The notes: a model not told the origin generated them from the letters alone. 46,068 bases of DNA from Psittacicella hinzii (GCF_003585935.1 NZ_NRJG01000005.1:1-46068), one strand, 5' to 3'. Counted from the stretch's first letter, positions 31,701 through 39,924 are shown. Made by a program: numbers and translations.

Positions 31701-34139
31701 ATGTTTGAATTGTTATTTCTTTTTATTCCATTAATTGCGATTTTATCGTTTTTACTGGGATGCCTGTTTAAAGGAAGCTTTTCAGCATGGTTATTAAAAC
31801 GTCGCACTAAAAGTTCGTATCTCGACGAAGTTCCGATAGTGATTAAAGATAATAACCCCCAAGCTAATGAAGTAGTTGAACGCTTAATTAGTACTGTCGA
31901 ATATATTGTCGACGGTAACTTGATTGCTGAAGTACCCCAAGTACATAAAATGCCACAAGAGAAAAAACCTTTGGCATTTGATAAAGCTCCTAAAAGTACA
32001 ACGATTAGTAAAACAAAACAAAAATCAACGCAAGAATTTGCACAACAAGCTAAAGAGCTTGAACAAAACTATGCTGCACGTCCGACGATAAATTTAACGC
32101 AAGATGATTTTTATCAACAAATGCAAAGTGCAGGTCAGAATAAAGAAACAACTGCACATGTTGAAAATAGTGTAAATTCGCAGACGGTTGCAGAAAAATC
32201 GGCGCAAGCGACAAAAGATAAGATAAAAGCTCAAGAAGCAACTACTACAGCTCAAGTACAAACTCTTAATAATGAAGCTGCTTCTAATTCAGATTTTATG
32301 CAGAGCTCTGATTCTAGTTCAGAACAAGATTCAGATATTACTAAAGATGAGCTGCAAAATAGGGTTAACACTAATAGCCAAAATAGTGCCAAATCAGAAA
32401 TAAATAGCAAAAGTGATGAAGTATTAGCTCGTAACGAAAACGATTTAACCTCTGCCGCAGCCGCCTCAAGCAACTCAAAAAATGCTAGTGAATCTCCAAG
32501 CGCTAATGAACACCTTAATGCGGATAGCTCTTTAGCGGTAAATGATTTAGATCAAGCTTTATTTAGTAATCCTAACGATGAAGCTGTGCGTATTACCGCT
32601 AATTTACAAGCAGCACAAGATAAAAAAGCCCAAGCTAGTACAAAAGAGACTAAGCAGACTACGACAAATTTACGTTTAGATTTTGCTCTTAATCCACAAA
32701 ATATAAGTCAACAGGATTTACTTGCTGCCCGTTCTTTACAAGATTTACAACGTCCGTACGGAGTAATTGCTAGTGACGTAGGTCATTTACTAGAATTACA
32801 AATGCTCGGTGGTGTTCTTTGCATGCAAAGAGGTGATTATTTACGTGCGATTAAGATCTTCCGTCACATTATTGCTATTCCATCTTGGAAACAAGAAGGA
32901 CATAAACTGGCACAAATAAATTTAGCTCGCTGCTATCTTAATGCGGGAATGTTCTCACGGGCTTTAGAAAATCTTTTACCTTTAATTGGAGATGAGCGTT
33001 ATGAAAGTGAAGTAATTGAACTTTTACTCTATATCTACCAATTAAATCAAGATTGGCAACCAGCTCTAGCCGTAGCTAAAGAGATCTATGCTTTAAATAA
33101 AACTAAAGCCAACCTAGATCAATTGTGTCACTTTTATCTGTTCCGCTTGCTTGATTGTTACCTAGATATCGGACACCGTCGTACCATGTTCTCGTTCCAA
33201 CGCATTATTGCCCTAGCGGCTTCAAGTGTACGACCATTGGTAACCAGAGGTAATTATCATTTTGCCTTAGGTGATTATCACAATGCCTTAAGTGATTATC
33301 GTCAAGCAATTAAGCAAAACTTTATGCTCTTACCAGCTTTAATTGCTAACATTGCTTATTGCTATGCTTCGATTAAGCCGATTGGTGAAGATTTAGGGAC
33401 TTATTTACAAAGTATAAAAGTTCCAGCAAACTATCAGTATGTAATAGATCTATACTACGACTTATATTTAAGTAAGTATGATTTCTTACCTTATGCGCAT
33501 AGTTTTGAGTTTCAAGATAAAGCCAAAAGTTCTGCCGAAGTATTTAGAGATCTGGTTTTAGGTAATAGTCCACTTGATGCTCGAGATTTCGAAATAGAGT
33601 TAGCCCAACGGGAAAAACTCTATCGTAAATCAACTACAGCTGGCAGCATTTTAGAAAATATTGCTGGTTTAGTGCAAACTGAAGATAAAGAACAATTAAG
33701 TGATGCTGAACTAATGCAACAACGTTTAGAACATTTAATGCATCTTTATCAAGAGCACGGACATAATGTACTGTTACAACGCATTTTTGATTTAACTTCT
33801 AATCTTCTTTTAGAAAACAATCAAGAAGAGCTTAAACATACTAGTGAGAATGCAGGTCTGGTAAGTACTTGGTTTGGGCGTAAAAAGCGTAAAGTTGAAG
33901 AAGCAACTTCAGACCAAGTTTTATCACCTAAACAGCAACAAATGCAGTTGTTTATGCAAAAGCTAGCGGCCATGTTAGAACAAGATGAGAAAAAAGCTTT
34001 AAGTGCTACTTACGTTTGTAAGAATTGTGGTTATCAACAGCCAGATTTATTTTGGAGCTGTCCATCTTGTCACAAACTAGAAACCTTTACCTTAAGTAAA
34101 TTAAAATTTGCCAAGGGTAAAGTTTCAAAAGCTAACTAG
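31701..34139 (+). CDS. lapB: LapB-like LPS assembly protein, enlarged
   Basis: LapB (YciM) is a membrane-anchored TPR protein that binds FtsH and delivers LpxC for degradation. This 812-aa protein starts FELLFLFIPLIAI (anchor helix). It has TPR-like repeats from about residue 365 (GDYLRAIKIFRHIIAIP, AGMFSRALENLLPLI, GDYHNALSDYRQAI). It ends with the rubredoxin-type zinc domain CKNC-x10-CPSC (Cys773, 776, 787, 790), as in E. coli LapB. E. coli LapB has 389 residues. Here about 280 disordered residues rich in Ser, Asn, Gln, Lys and Glu separate anchor and TPRs (about 60-340), and a second helical insertion lies before the zinc domain. TATAAT at 31632-31637 gives it its own promoter. No ribosome site is visible. 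Confidence 0.85.
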   Translation: MFELLFLFIPLIAILSFLLGCLFKGSFSAWLLKRRTKSSYLDEVPIVIKDNNPQANEVVERLISTVEYIVDGNLIAEVPQVHKMPQEKKPLAFDKAPKSTTISKTKQKSTQEFAQQAKELEQNYAARPTINLTQDDFYQQMQSAGQNKETTAHVENSVNSQTVAEKSAQATKDKIKAQEATTTAQVQTLNNEAASNSDFMQSSDSSSEQDSDITKDELQNRVNTNSQNSAKSEINSKSDEVLARNENDLTSAAAASSNSKNASESPSANEHLNADSSLAVNDLDQALFSNPNDEAVRITANLQAAQDKKAQASTKETKQTTTNLRLDFALNPQNISQQDLLAARSLQDLQRPYGVIASDVGHLLELQMLGGVLCMQRGDYLRAIKIFRHIIAIPSWKQEGHKLAQINLARCYLNAGMFSRALENLLPLIGDERYESEVIELLLYIYQLNQDWQPALAVAKEIYALNKTKANLDQLCHFYLFRLLDCYLDIGHRRTMFSFQRIIALAASSVRPLVTRGNYHFALGDYHNALSDYRQAIKQNFMLLPALIANIAYCYASIKPIGEDLGTYLQSIKVPANYQYVIDLYYDLYLSKYDFLPYAHSFEFQDKAKSSAEVFRDLVLGNSPLDARDFEIELAQREKLYRKSTTAGSILENIAGLVQTEDKEQLSDAELMQQRLEHLMHLYQEHGHNVLLQRIFDLTSNLLLENNQEELKHTSENAGLVSTWFGRKKRKVEEATSDQVLSPKQQQMQLFMQKLAAMLEQDEKKALSATYVCKNCGYQQPDLFWSCPSCHKLETFTLSKLKFAKGKVSKAN

Positions 34140-34222
34140 AGATATTTAACCGCAATAACTTAAAGAGTGAAAGATATATTCCTTAAGTTTATGGTTATAA
34201 ATGTCTAAGATATATCCATGAT

Positions 34223-34252
34223 AAGAGTACGATTAATTTCGTACTCTTTTTT
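34223..34252 (+). terminator. lapB terminator
   Basis: AAGAGTACGA/TCGTACTCTT 10-bp stem with a 6-nt loop, followed by TTTT. Confidence 0.85.
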
Positions 34253-34340
34253 ATTTCTCGTTTCATGAGTTGCGTTGCATTCTGTTACTTATCAGTTGAG
34301 CTGTATTCTGGTACTAGCGATAGTCATAAACTACAGATAT

Positions 34341-34369
34341 TTGGTAAAAATCGCTAACTCCGGTATAAT
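34341..34369 (+). promoter_or_regulatory. yciH-smr operon promoter
   Basis: TTGGTA (34341-34346) and TATAAT (34364-34369) with 17-bp spacing. The predicted start is near 34376, giving a leader of about 170 nt. Confidence 0.7.
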
Positions 34370-34396
34370 AAAAGTGAAGAGGTCTAGTTAATAATC

Positions 34397-34525
34397 CCTT
34401 TTTTAAGAGTTAAAGCAAGCTAATAGTTAGAGATTAAGTTAAAGGTTTTATCACTATCTAAGTCTTAGATAAGTTGTATAAAGTCTGAAGAACACTATTA
34501 TCTTGCTTTAACTAATTAAGAAAAA
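34397..34525 (+). promoter_or_regulatory. Structured leader RNA of yciH
   Basis: AGTTAAAGCAAG (34408-34419) pairs perfectly with CTTGCTTTAACT (34502-34513). Flanking TTTTTTAA and TTAAGAAAAA prolong the stem with a few mismatches. Inside are the hairpins CTAA-TAG-TTAG (34420-34430) and TATCTAA-GTC-TTAGATA (34455-34471). The closing stem ends shortly before the AAGGA ribosome site of yciH. Confidence 0.45.
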
Positions 34526-34544
34526 TTTAAACAAGGAAAGAATT

Positions 34545-34859
34545 ATGGCATTAGTTTATAGCACTGATGTAGGTCGCATTAAAGAAGAACCTGAACAAGA
34601 ATTACCACCTGAAGGTGATGGTATTGTTCGTCTTTATAAAGAAACTAAAGGTCGTAAAGGGGCTGGAGTAGTACTAGTTACAGGTACAGGTCTTGATAAA
34701 GACGGCTTAAAAGAACTTTGTAGTTTTTTAAAGAAAAAACTCGGAGTTGGTGGTAGTGTTGAGGATTGGGATGTAGTAATCCAAGGGGGTGACAAACGTC
34801 CGCAAATCCAAGCTTTATTAGAGCAAAAAGGCTTTAAAGTAAAAATTGCAGGAGGTTAG
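34545..34859 (+). CDS. yciH: YciH, SUI1/eIF1-like translation factor
   Basis: 104-aa SUI1-domain protein related to eukaryotic eIF1. The conserved core is VRLYKETKGRKGAGVVLVTGTGL (about 28-50), then LKELCSFLKKKLGVGGSVEDWDVVIQGG. Bacterial YciH binds the 30S subunit and affects initiation fidelity, and has been reported as a stress-linked inhibitor of translation. AAGGAAAG lies 7 bases before the ATG. The stop is followed within 2 bases by the next ATG, so it is translationally coupled to the SmrB-like protein. This pairs an initiation-related factor with a collision-rescue nuclease. The leader is long and structured. Confidence 0.92.
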   Translation: MALVYSTDVGRIKEEPEQELPPEGDGIVRLYKETKGRKGAGVVLVTGTGLDKDGLKELCSFLKKKLGVGGSVEDWDVVIQGGDKRPQIQALLEQKGFKVKIAGG

Positions 34860-34860
34860 G

Positions 34861-37044
34861 ATGGGAATAAAAGACGCAATAATTCGAGCTTTTATTAATC
34901 GTAAAGCCGGTGACCCAGATTTTGCAGAAGTAACTGAACCAAATACCACAGAACTTGATGCATTAAAAGAACGCCTGTCACAAGTTATCGATAAAGGTTT
35001 ACAGGAAAATATTTTTGACGATCATCGTGAAGATATCGGACAAAGAGATATGGATCAAACCTTACATAGTTTATTCGATGATTCGGGCAAAGATTTAGAA
35101 GCGAATAAAGGTAAGAGTATTTACAATACTGGACAGTTCCAAGTGCTTGATAGTCCTGCGGTATATCAAAACGTAGAATTTAACGAGCAAGACTACGAAG
35201 ATCATCGTGGAGCTGTTATCGGCAACTTAAGTTTTGCAGCTCAAGCTAATCAAGCTGCTCCTGACTATAATCCAGATGCAATTCTCGGTTCAACGCCTCG
35301 TAAACTACAATCACGTGCGATGCTTACTAATCGTGGAGCTACTTCTAATGATGGTCTCATGGCATTACACCAAAACCGTCTAGATGGTACAAGTTTACAA
35401 GCGCGTAATTTACCTGGTAATGTAAAAACAGAACAGCAAGAAAGTTCAGACGTAGAAACTCGTGTAACCGAGTATGCACAAAACCCTCAAGGTATTGTTA
35501 AGTCATTTGTGCAACGTACTTCACATACGCGTACAATTACGCAATACCATAAACTTGATGGTAGTGTTGAACAGATTATTGAAGATAAAAATATTTCAGA
35601 AGATGTTGAGCGTAATCTACTTGACAATGGTAATGTACAAGAAACCGTTACAACCAATACCCAACATAAAACAACTAAGCATAGCACTCAAGCTCTAATT
35701 GGAGCTCCGAGCAATATGAATGCAAGTGTGGTTGAGCATGTAGACGTTGAGCCTGTTTCTAAACTAGCTTTAACTACTCCTCAAGTAACACGTGCTTTAG
35801 CTGCTCCAGCTCCACAAGAGCAACAAACTCCAGTCTCAAAATCAACAGCTAATGAAGATTCGTTTGCTGCTTTATTTGAAAAAGAAGAATACTTTAAACC
35901 TTCATTTGCACATGAAGCTGAAATCATTGATCATTATCAGCCAGTGAGTAGCTATGCTCTAATCGAATCTCCGCATGCGACTATGGATACGCAAAATCGA
36001 GAAAAATTAGCACAATATAAACAGGCGGTAAAAAATAGCTTACCACCTGTAAGTAAAAAAGAAGACTTTGCAAGTTTACTAGATCGTCATCCAAGTCAAT
36101 TTAATGACAAGGATCAACAACTTGAACGTCAGAATTTAGCTTCGAAACGCAAAAAAGCTAAAATGTTTGCTCCAGGAAGTGGATCTAATCTACGTCCACA
36201 AAAAACTAATTTTAGTCATGGACGTGATTTAGCGCACGAGCATGAAGAAGCTGTTAAAAGAGTTGTAGCTGGTAAATTTGCTGATCTAGTTGATAGCGAA
36301 ATTCAAGAAGTTGCTTATGAAGTAGATCGTTCAAATGAACAGCAACAACGTTTCAATCAAAGCAATAGTTTTGCTCAGCTCTTTGAAGCAAAAAATTCAC
36401 AGCAAAAACAAACTTCAAAGTTTGTAGCTAAAGATGATTCTTTTGCTCAAGCTTTTGCGGATATAAATCCTTACGATAATAACTCTACTCGTGCAACTTC
36501 TTTACAGCAACAAAGAAGACAAGCTGAACTTGAACGTAAAGCACGGGCAGGAATTAAATCTGGTAAAGAAATTATCGAGCAACAGTTAGCACAAGAAAAA
36601 TATGATGCTTTACAAAATACACCAGATGTAGTCTTCTCTGATATTCACATGCGTTTTAATGCTCATAATTATGAGCATGCGCGTTTTGCGGCCGAAGACT
36701 TAGATCCTGATGTATTACATGCGTTTATGAATAATTTATTACCTATCCAACGTGAAGTTGATTTACATGGTGTGACGGTAGAAGAACTAAAAAACATTCT
36801 GCCAAATATCGTAAAACAATGTTGGAGACATAATGAATTTGTTCTGCGTTTTATTACAGGACATGGGAAAGACGTTATTAAACAAAGTCTTCCTAACTAC
36901 TTAATTCAGTATGAACGTATAGCTGCTTTCTATCCAAACCGTGAAAATAACGGTAAAGGTAGAACTAATGGTTTTGTAGTGTTACTACGTAACTATGATA
37001 AAGAAATTGCAGCTAATGCGTCATTACTTGTAAACAAAGCATAA
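34861..37044 (+). CDS. Very large SmrB/SmrA-like Smr-domain protein
   Basis: 727 aa. The last approximately 110 residues are an Smr nuclease domain: DLHGVTVEEL (634-643), GHGKDVIKQSLP (667-678) and a final NGFVVLLRN strand, in the order of E. coli SmrB, which cleaves mRNA between collided ribosomes. E. coli SmrB has only 183 aa. Here about 600 mostly disordered residues precede it. They include four copies of a short helix-like motif: EDSFAALFE (332-340), EDFASLLD (401-408), NSFAQLFEA (502-510) and DDSFAQAFADINP (525-537). The last resembles the N-terminal element of E. coli SmrA (FLDAMEDVQP). AGGAGG overlaps the yciH end, 5 bases before ATG 34861; a TTG at 34846 is rejected. Nuclease activity is inferred. 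Confidence 0.8.
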   Translation: MGIKDAIIRAFINRKAGDPDFAEVTEPNTTELDALKERLSQVIDKGLQENIFDDHREDIGQRDMDQTLHSLFDDSGKDLEANKGKSIYNTGQFQVLDSPAVYQNVEFNEQDYEDHRGAVIGNLSFAAQANQAAPDYNPDAILGSTPRKLQSRAMLTNRGATSNDGLMALHQNRLDGTSLQARNLPGNVKTEQQESSDVETRVTEYAQNPQGIVKSFVQRTSHTRTITQYHKLDGSVEQIIEDKNISEDVERNLLDNGNVQETVTTNTQHKTTKHSTQALIGAPSNMNASVVEHVDVEPVSKLALTTPQVTRALAAPAPQEQQTPVSKSTANEDSFAALFEKEEYFKPSFAHEAEIIDHYQPVSSYALIESPHATMDTQNREKLAQYKQAVKNSLPPVSKKEDFASLLDRHPSQFNDKDQQLERQNLASKRKKAKMFAPGSGSNLRPQKTNFSHGRDLAHEHEEAVKRVVAGKFADLVDSEIQEVAYEVDRSNEQQQRFNQSNSFAQLFEAKNSQQKQTSKFVAKDDSFAQAFADINPYDNNSTRATSLQQQRRQAELERKARAGIKSGKEIIEQQLAQEKYDALQNTPDVVFSDIHMRFNAHNYEHARFAAEDLDPDVLHAFMNNLLPIQREVDLHGVTVEELKNILPNIVKQCWRHNEFVLRFITGHGKDVIKQSLPNYLIQYERIAAFYPNRENNGKGRTNGFVVLLRNYDKEIAANASLLVNKA

Positions 37045-37621
37045 TTTTAAATCTCATGGTAACCCCATGAGATTTTTTTTGTGCAAGGTAACCGCATAGC
37101 ACACAGCTCTACAAACACTTTCAAAAAGTGAGGCAGCACATAGCTTCCATATAGGCAAAAAAAGATCTATAGAGAAGCAAAATTTATATTTTTAATGCTA
37201 ATTTTGGATAAGTCTAGCTAGGAAGAGGCAAAAATTTACAAATTTTTTTCGGGACTTGTTTATCTTATCATCGCTATAAATGGATATTTGTTTTAAGGTG
37301 AATTCTCTATTTAGGGTTAAAATATAAAATTTATCTATAGTTTTAGCCTATTGATATATTGATGATTGTTGGTGGTGTTTTTGTTGAAATAAAAAATATC
37401 CATACCTATAAATTAGTTGTAAGAAGCAGCTGATGATCCTGATGATTATTCTCCGCAACTCTTGATAAGAGGATTCTTAACAAGCTTATGGAGTATGCAA
37501 ATACCCAACTTTAAAAGTTGTAATGATGGTTATGCATATGGATCTCATAGCTCAATACTAAATTCAAAACACACAAGATTAAAACAAACAGATTTAAAAC
37601 AACACACTAAGGATAAAAATT
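37045..37621. other. Gap between the smr gene and the repeat-protein gene
   Basis: 577 bases. It contains the smr terminator at 37049-37080. The rest is AT-rich DNA with no strong palindrome. A 61-codon frame at 37462-37647 lacks a ribosome site and overlaps the next gene, so it is not called. The repeat-protein ribosome site is AAGGAT at 37609-37614. Confidence 0.5.
37049..37080 (+). terminator. yciH-smr operon terminator
   Basis: AAATCTCATGG/CCATGAGATTT 11-bp stem followed by a run of T to 37080. Confidence 0.88.
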
Positions 37622-39634
37622 ATGGCAATGTCACCAAAATTAGTTAAAACTGCTGCTGTAGCAGCTCTCGTAAGTTTAGTAACTACTACAGCGTTAGCTA
37701 CTGGTGTTCCAACGAACAATCAAAACAACCAAGCTCCTCAGCAGTTCAATACTATGCCTTATCCTCCGCAGGGACAGCCGATGCAGCTTGATGTTAGGAA
37801 TGATAATTCTCTAGCTAAGCTACGATTACCACAAGGGGTAACAGTAAAAGCTCCTGCGAATTTTGTGGTGACTCCTACGGATAACGCTTTATTACGTGCT
37901 GTAGGTACTAACGCACAAGTGTACGTAATGTTAGTACCAAAAAATCAATCTACTGACTTTAGTTCACTATTACAGTCACAAAGAACTGCGGACAATAATC
38001 AACAAAGATTCTACGTAGATAATAATTATCAACGTAATATGGCTCAACAAGGTGCACAAGGTCAACAACCGAATCAACCACAAGGTCAGTTCGCACCTCA
38101 AGGTCAGCAACCTAATCAGCCACAAGGTCAATTTGCCCCTCAAGGTCAACAGCCTAATCAACCACAAGGTCAGTTAGCACCTCAAGGTCAACAACCTAGC
38201 CAAGTTCAAGGTCAGTTCGCTCCGCAAGGTCAGCAGCCTAACCAAGCTCAAGGTCAATTTGCACCACAAGGTCAGCAACCTAACCAAGCTCAAGGTCAAT
38301 TTGCACCACAAGGTCAACAACCTAATCAAGCTCAAGGTCAATTTGCACCACAAGGTCAACAACCTAATCAACCACAAGGTCAGTTTGCACCTCAAGGTAA
38401 ACAACCTAACCAAGAGCAAGGTGGTAACCCAGATCGTCAACAATTTAAAGGTTCTTCGCCATATGGTTTAACTGTTGGTGAATTATCTCGTATGCAACGT
38501 ATGCACGATCATCACAAAGGTATGAAAGGTGGTGAACGTCGTGAAGCTAGAGATGACATGAAAGCTGAAGGTAGACCTCAAAATAATGATAATGGTTTTG
38601 CTAAACAACCTGGAATGGGTCAACCAGCTGGTATGAATCAACAATCAGGTGTGAACCAACAGCCAGGAGCGAACCAACAGCCAGGTGCAAATCAACAACC
38701 AGGTATGAACCAACAACCTGGTATGAATCAACAACCTGGTATGAATCAACAACCTAGTATGAATCAACAACTAGGTATGAATCAACAACTAGGTATGAAT
38801 CAACAACTAGGTATGAATCAACAACCAGGTATGAATCAACAACCAGGTATGAATCAACAACCTAGTATGGGTCAACAACCTGGTATGGGTCAACAACCTA
38901 GTATGGGTCAACAACCTGGTATGGGTCAACAACCTAGTATGATGCCGCAATTTGGCATGATGAATGGTCAACCAAGTCCTAATGATTTAACTTTAGCTCC
39001 TAGTCGTATGCTAAATGGTAAATTATTAGATCGTTTACCACAAGATGCTAATGCTCAACAACCAGCTCAAGCTACTTTAAATGTTGATCAACAAAATGCG
39101 GTAGCTAATTTAGTATTAAATGCAACTACCGAGAAGTTAGCTGTTTCACAAGATAATGAATTTGCTAATGGTCAAACTAAAGTTGTAATGGCTGATGGTA
39201 AAGGATCAATTCGTTTTGACGCTCGTGTTTATTCACAAAATGGTAACATTCGTGACGCTTATCAATACGTGCATGCTGTAACTATGGATTACAATAAAGA
39301 TTACAACCTAGTTGCTGTATATTACTATTTTGGTGATAAACCAGAATCACGTCAAACTATCGCTCAAGTTGAAGGTTTCTTAGAATCAGTACGTACGTTT
39401 AAACCTCACTTTAAACATATGCCATTCCAAGGTAACCGTGCTGATAATGCACAGGCTCCAGCACAACCTGCGCCAAATATGCCAAATAATACGCAAAACA
39501 ATGGCAATAACCAAGGTAATGCTTTTGTGAATCGTGGTTCTCAAGCTCCAGTAGCACCAAATAATGGTACACCTGCAGCTCCAAACGCTACACCTGCAGT
39601 ACCTAATGCTTCCTGTAGCTCCAAACAATGGTAA
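37622..39634 (+). CDS. Secreted low-complexity repeat protein, frameshifted near its 3' end
   Basis: 670 aa as read. A signal peptide (residues 1-26, cleavage near ALA-TG) is followed by a short folded segment (LRLPQGVTVKAPANFVVTPTDNALLRAV, about 60-105). Next come eight tandem 14-residue repeats GQQPNQPQGQFAPQ (from residue 147) and a charged spacer. Then about 17 six-residue repeats of the GMNQQP type follow (from residue 337), and a second folded segment (about 490-600) including DAYQYVHAVTMDYNKDY. The Pro/Asn/Ala-rich tail stops at 39634, but the same composition continues in another frame to 39731, so the reading frame is broken at about 39611. It is likely exported and surface-exposed or periplasmic. 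The function is unknown. The ribosome site is AAGGAT, 8 bases upstream. Confidence 0.75.
   Translation: MAMSPKLVKTAAVAALVSLVTTTALATGVPTNNQNNQAPQQFNTMPYPPQGQPMQLDVRNDNSLAKLRLPQGVTVKAPANFVVTPTDNALLRAVGTNAQVYVMLVPKNQSTDFSSLLQSQRTADNNQQRFYVDNNYQRNMAQQGAQGQQPNQPQGQFAPQGQQPNQPQGQFAPQGQQPNQPQGQLAPQGQQPSQVQGQFAPQGQQPNQAQGQFAPQGQQPNQAQGQFAPQGQQPNQAQGQFAPQGQQPNQPQGQFAPQGKQPNQEQGGNPDRQQFKGSSPYGLTVGELSRMQRMHDHHKGMKGGERREARDDMKAEGRPQNNDNGFAKQPGMGQPAGMNQQSGVNQQPGANQQPGANQQPGMNQQPGMNQQPGMNQQPSMNQQLGMNQQLGMNQQLGMNQQPGMNQQPGMNQQPSMGQQPGMGQQPSMGQQPGMGQQPSMMPQFGMMNGQPSPNDLTLAPSRMLNGKLLDRLPQDANAQQPAQATLNVDQQNAVANLVLNATTEKLAVSQDNEFANGQTKVVMADGKGSIRFDARVYSQNGNIRDAYQYVHAVTMDYNKDYNLVAVYYYFGDKPESRQTIAQVEGFLESVRTFKPHFKHMPFQGNRADNAQAPAQPAPNMPNNTQNNGNNQGNAFVNRGSQAPVAPNNGTPAAPNATPAVPNASCSSKQW
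38060..38425 (+). repeat. 42-bp tandem repeat in the repeat-protein gene
   Basis: Eight complete 42-bp units from 38060 to 38395, each encoding a variant of GQQPNQPQGQFAPQ. A partial ninth unit (GKQPNQEQGG) follows. Copy-number change keeps the reading frame. Confidence 0.9.
38630..38935 (+). repeat. 18-bp tandem repeat in the repeat-protein gene
   Basis: About 17 units of 18 bp encoding GMNQQP and variants (GANQQP, SMNQQL, GMGQQP). Clusters of identical variants suggest recent unit duplication. The reading frame is preserved. Confidence 0.9.
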
Positions 39635-39731
39635 TCCGGTTAACTCAAATAATAATCAGGTAAACAATAACCAACCAGCTACAGTGCCACAAGTACCTCA
39701 AGTACCACAAACAGCTCCTGCAAATAACTAA
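39612..39731 (+). pseudogene. Out-of-frame C-terminal tail of the repeat protein
   Basis: From 39612 the shifted frame reads PVAPNNGNPVNSNNNQ and continues Pro/Gln/Val/Asn-rich to a TAA at 39729-39731. It matches the composition of the preceding in-frame tail (PAAPNATPAVPNA). One extra T, or two lost bases, around 39608-39614 explains the break. A sequencing error, a real mutation, or a phase-variable state are all possible. Confidence 0.7.
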
Positions 39732-39752
39732 TATAGAAAAATTAGTAAAATT

Positions 39753-39783
39753 AAAACCGAGAGGATAATTTCTTCTCGGTTTT
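39753..39783 (+). terminator. Repeat-protein terminator
   Basis: AAAACCGAGA/TCTCGGTTTT 10-bp stem with an 11-nt loop, followed by CTTAT. It lies 22 bases past the out-of-frame stop at 39731, consistent with the longer frame being the original gene end. Confidence 0.8.
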
Positions 39784-39858
39784 CTTATATGTAAAGAATG
39801 CTATTAAAAGTAGGTAATTCTGTATAGCTATAGTTTGGTTATACGTCGATTTTGCTTA

Positions 39859-39885
39859 GCATAAATTTATGCATAAGCGTATAAT
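39859..39885 (+). promoter_or_regulatory. Promoter of the GT9 gene with palindrome
   Basis: TATAAT at 39880-39885 is preceded by a perfect 14-bp palindrome GCATAAATTTATGC (39859-39872) that covers the -35 position. It may be an operator. Confidence 0.45.
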
Positions 39886-39924
39886 AAGCTAACTATTGCA
39901 AACTTTAACTCTTCTAACGCAAAC

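Larger units (their letters stand above)
34140..34544. other. lapB-yciH gap
   Basis: 405 bases. It contains the lapB terminator (34223-34252), two ATTCTGnTAC direct repeats (34279-34288, 34305-34314), a good promoter (34341-34369) and a structured yciH leader. In E. coli pyrF lies between lapB and yciH. No remnant of pyrF is recognisable here. Confidence 0.6.

Noticed and set aside
37462-37647. 61-codon frame before the repeat protein
   Set aside because: It overlaps the signal-peptide region of the real gene in another frame and lacks a ribosome site.
37976-38443. Minus-strand frames and repeat array that could suggest a CRISPR or antisense gene
   Set aside because: The repeats are contiguous 42-bp coding units without spacers. 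The antisense frames are mirror images of the repeat codons.
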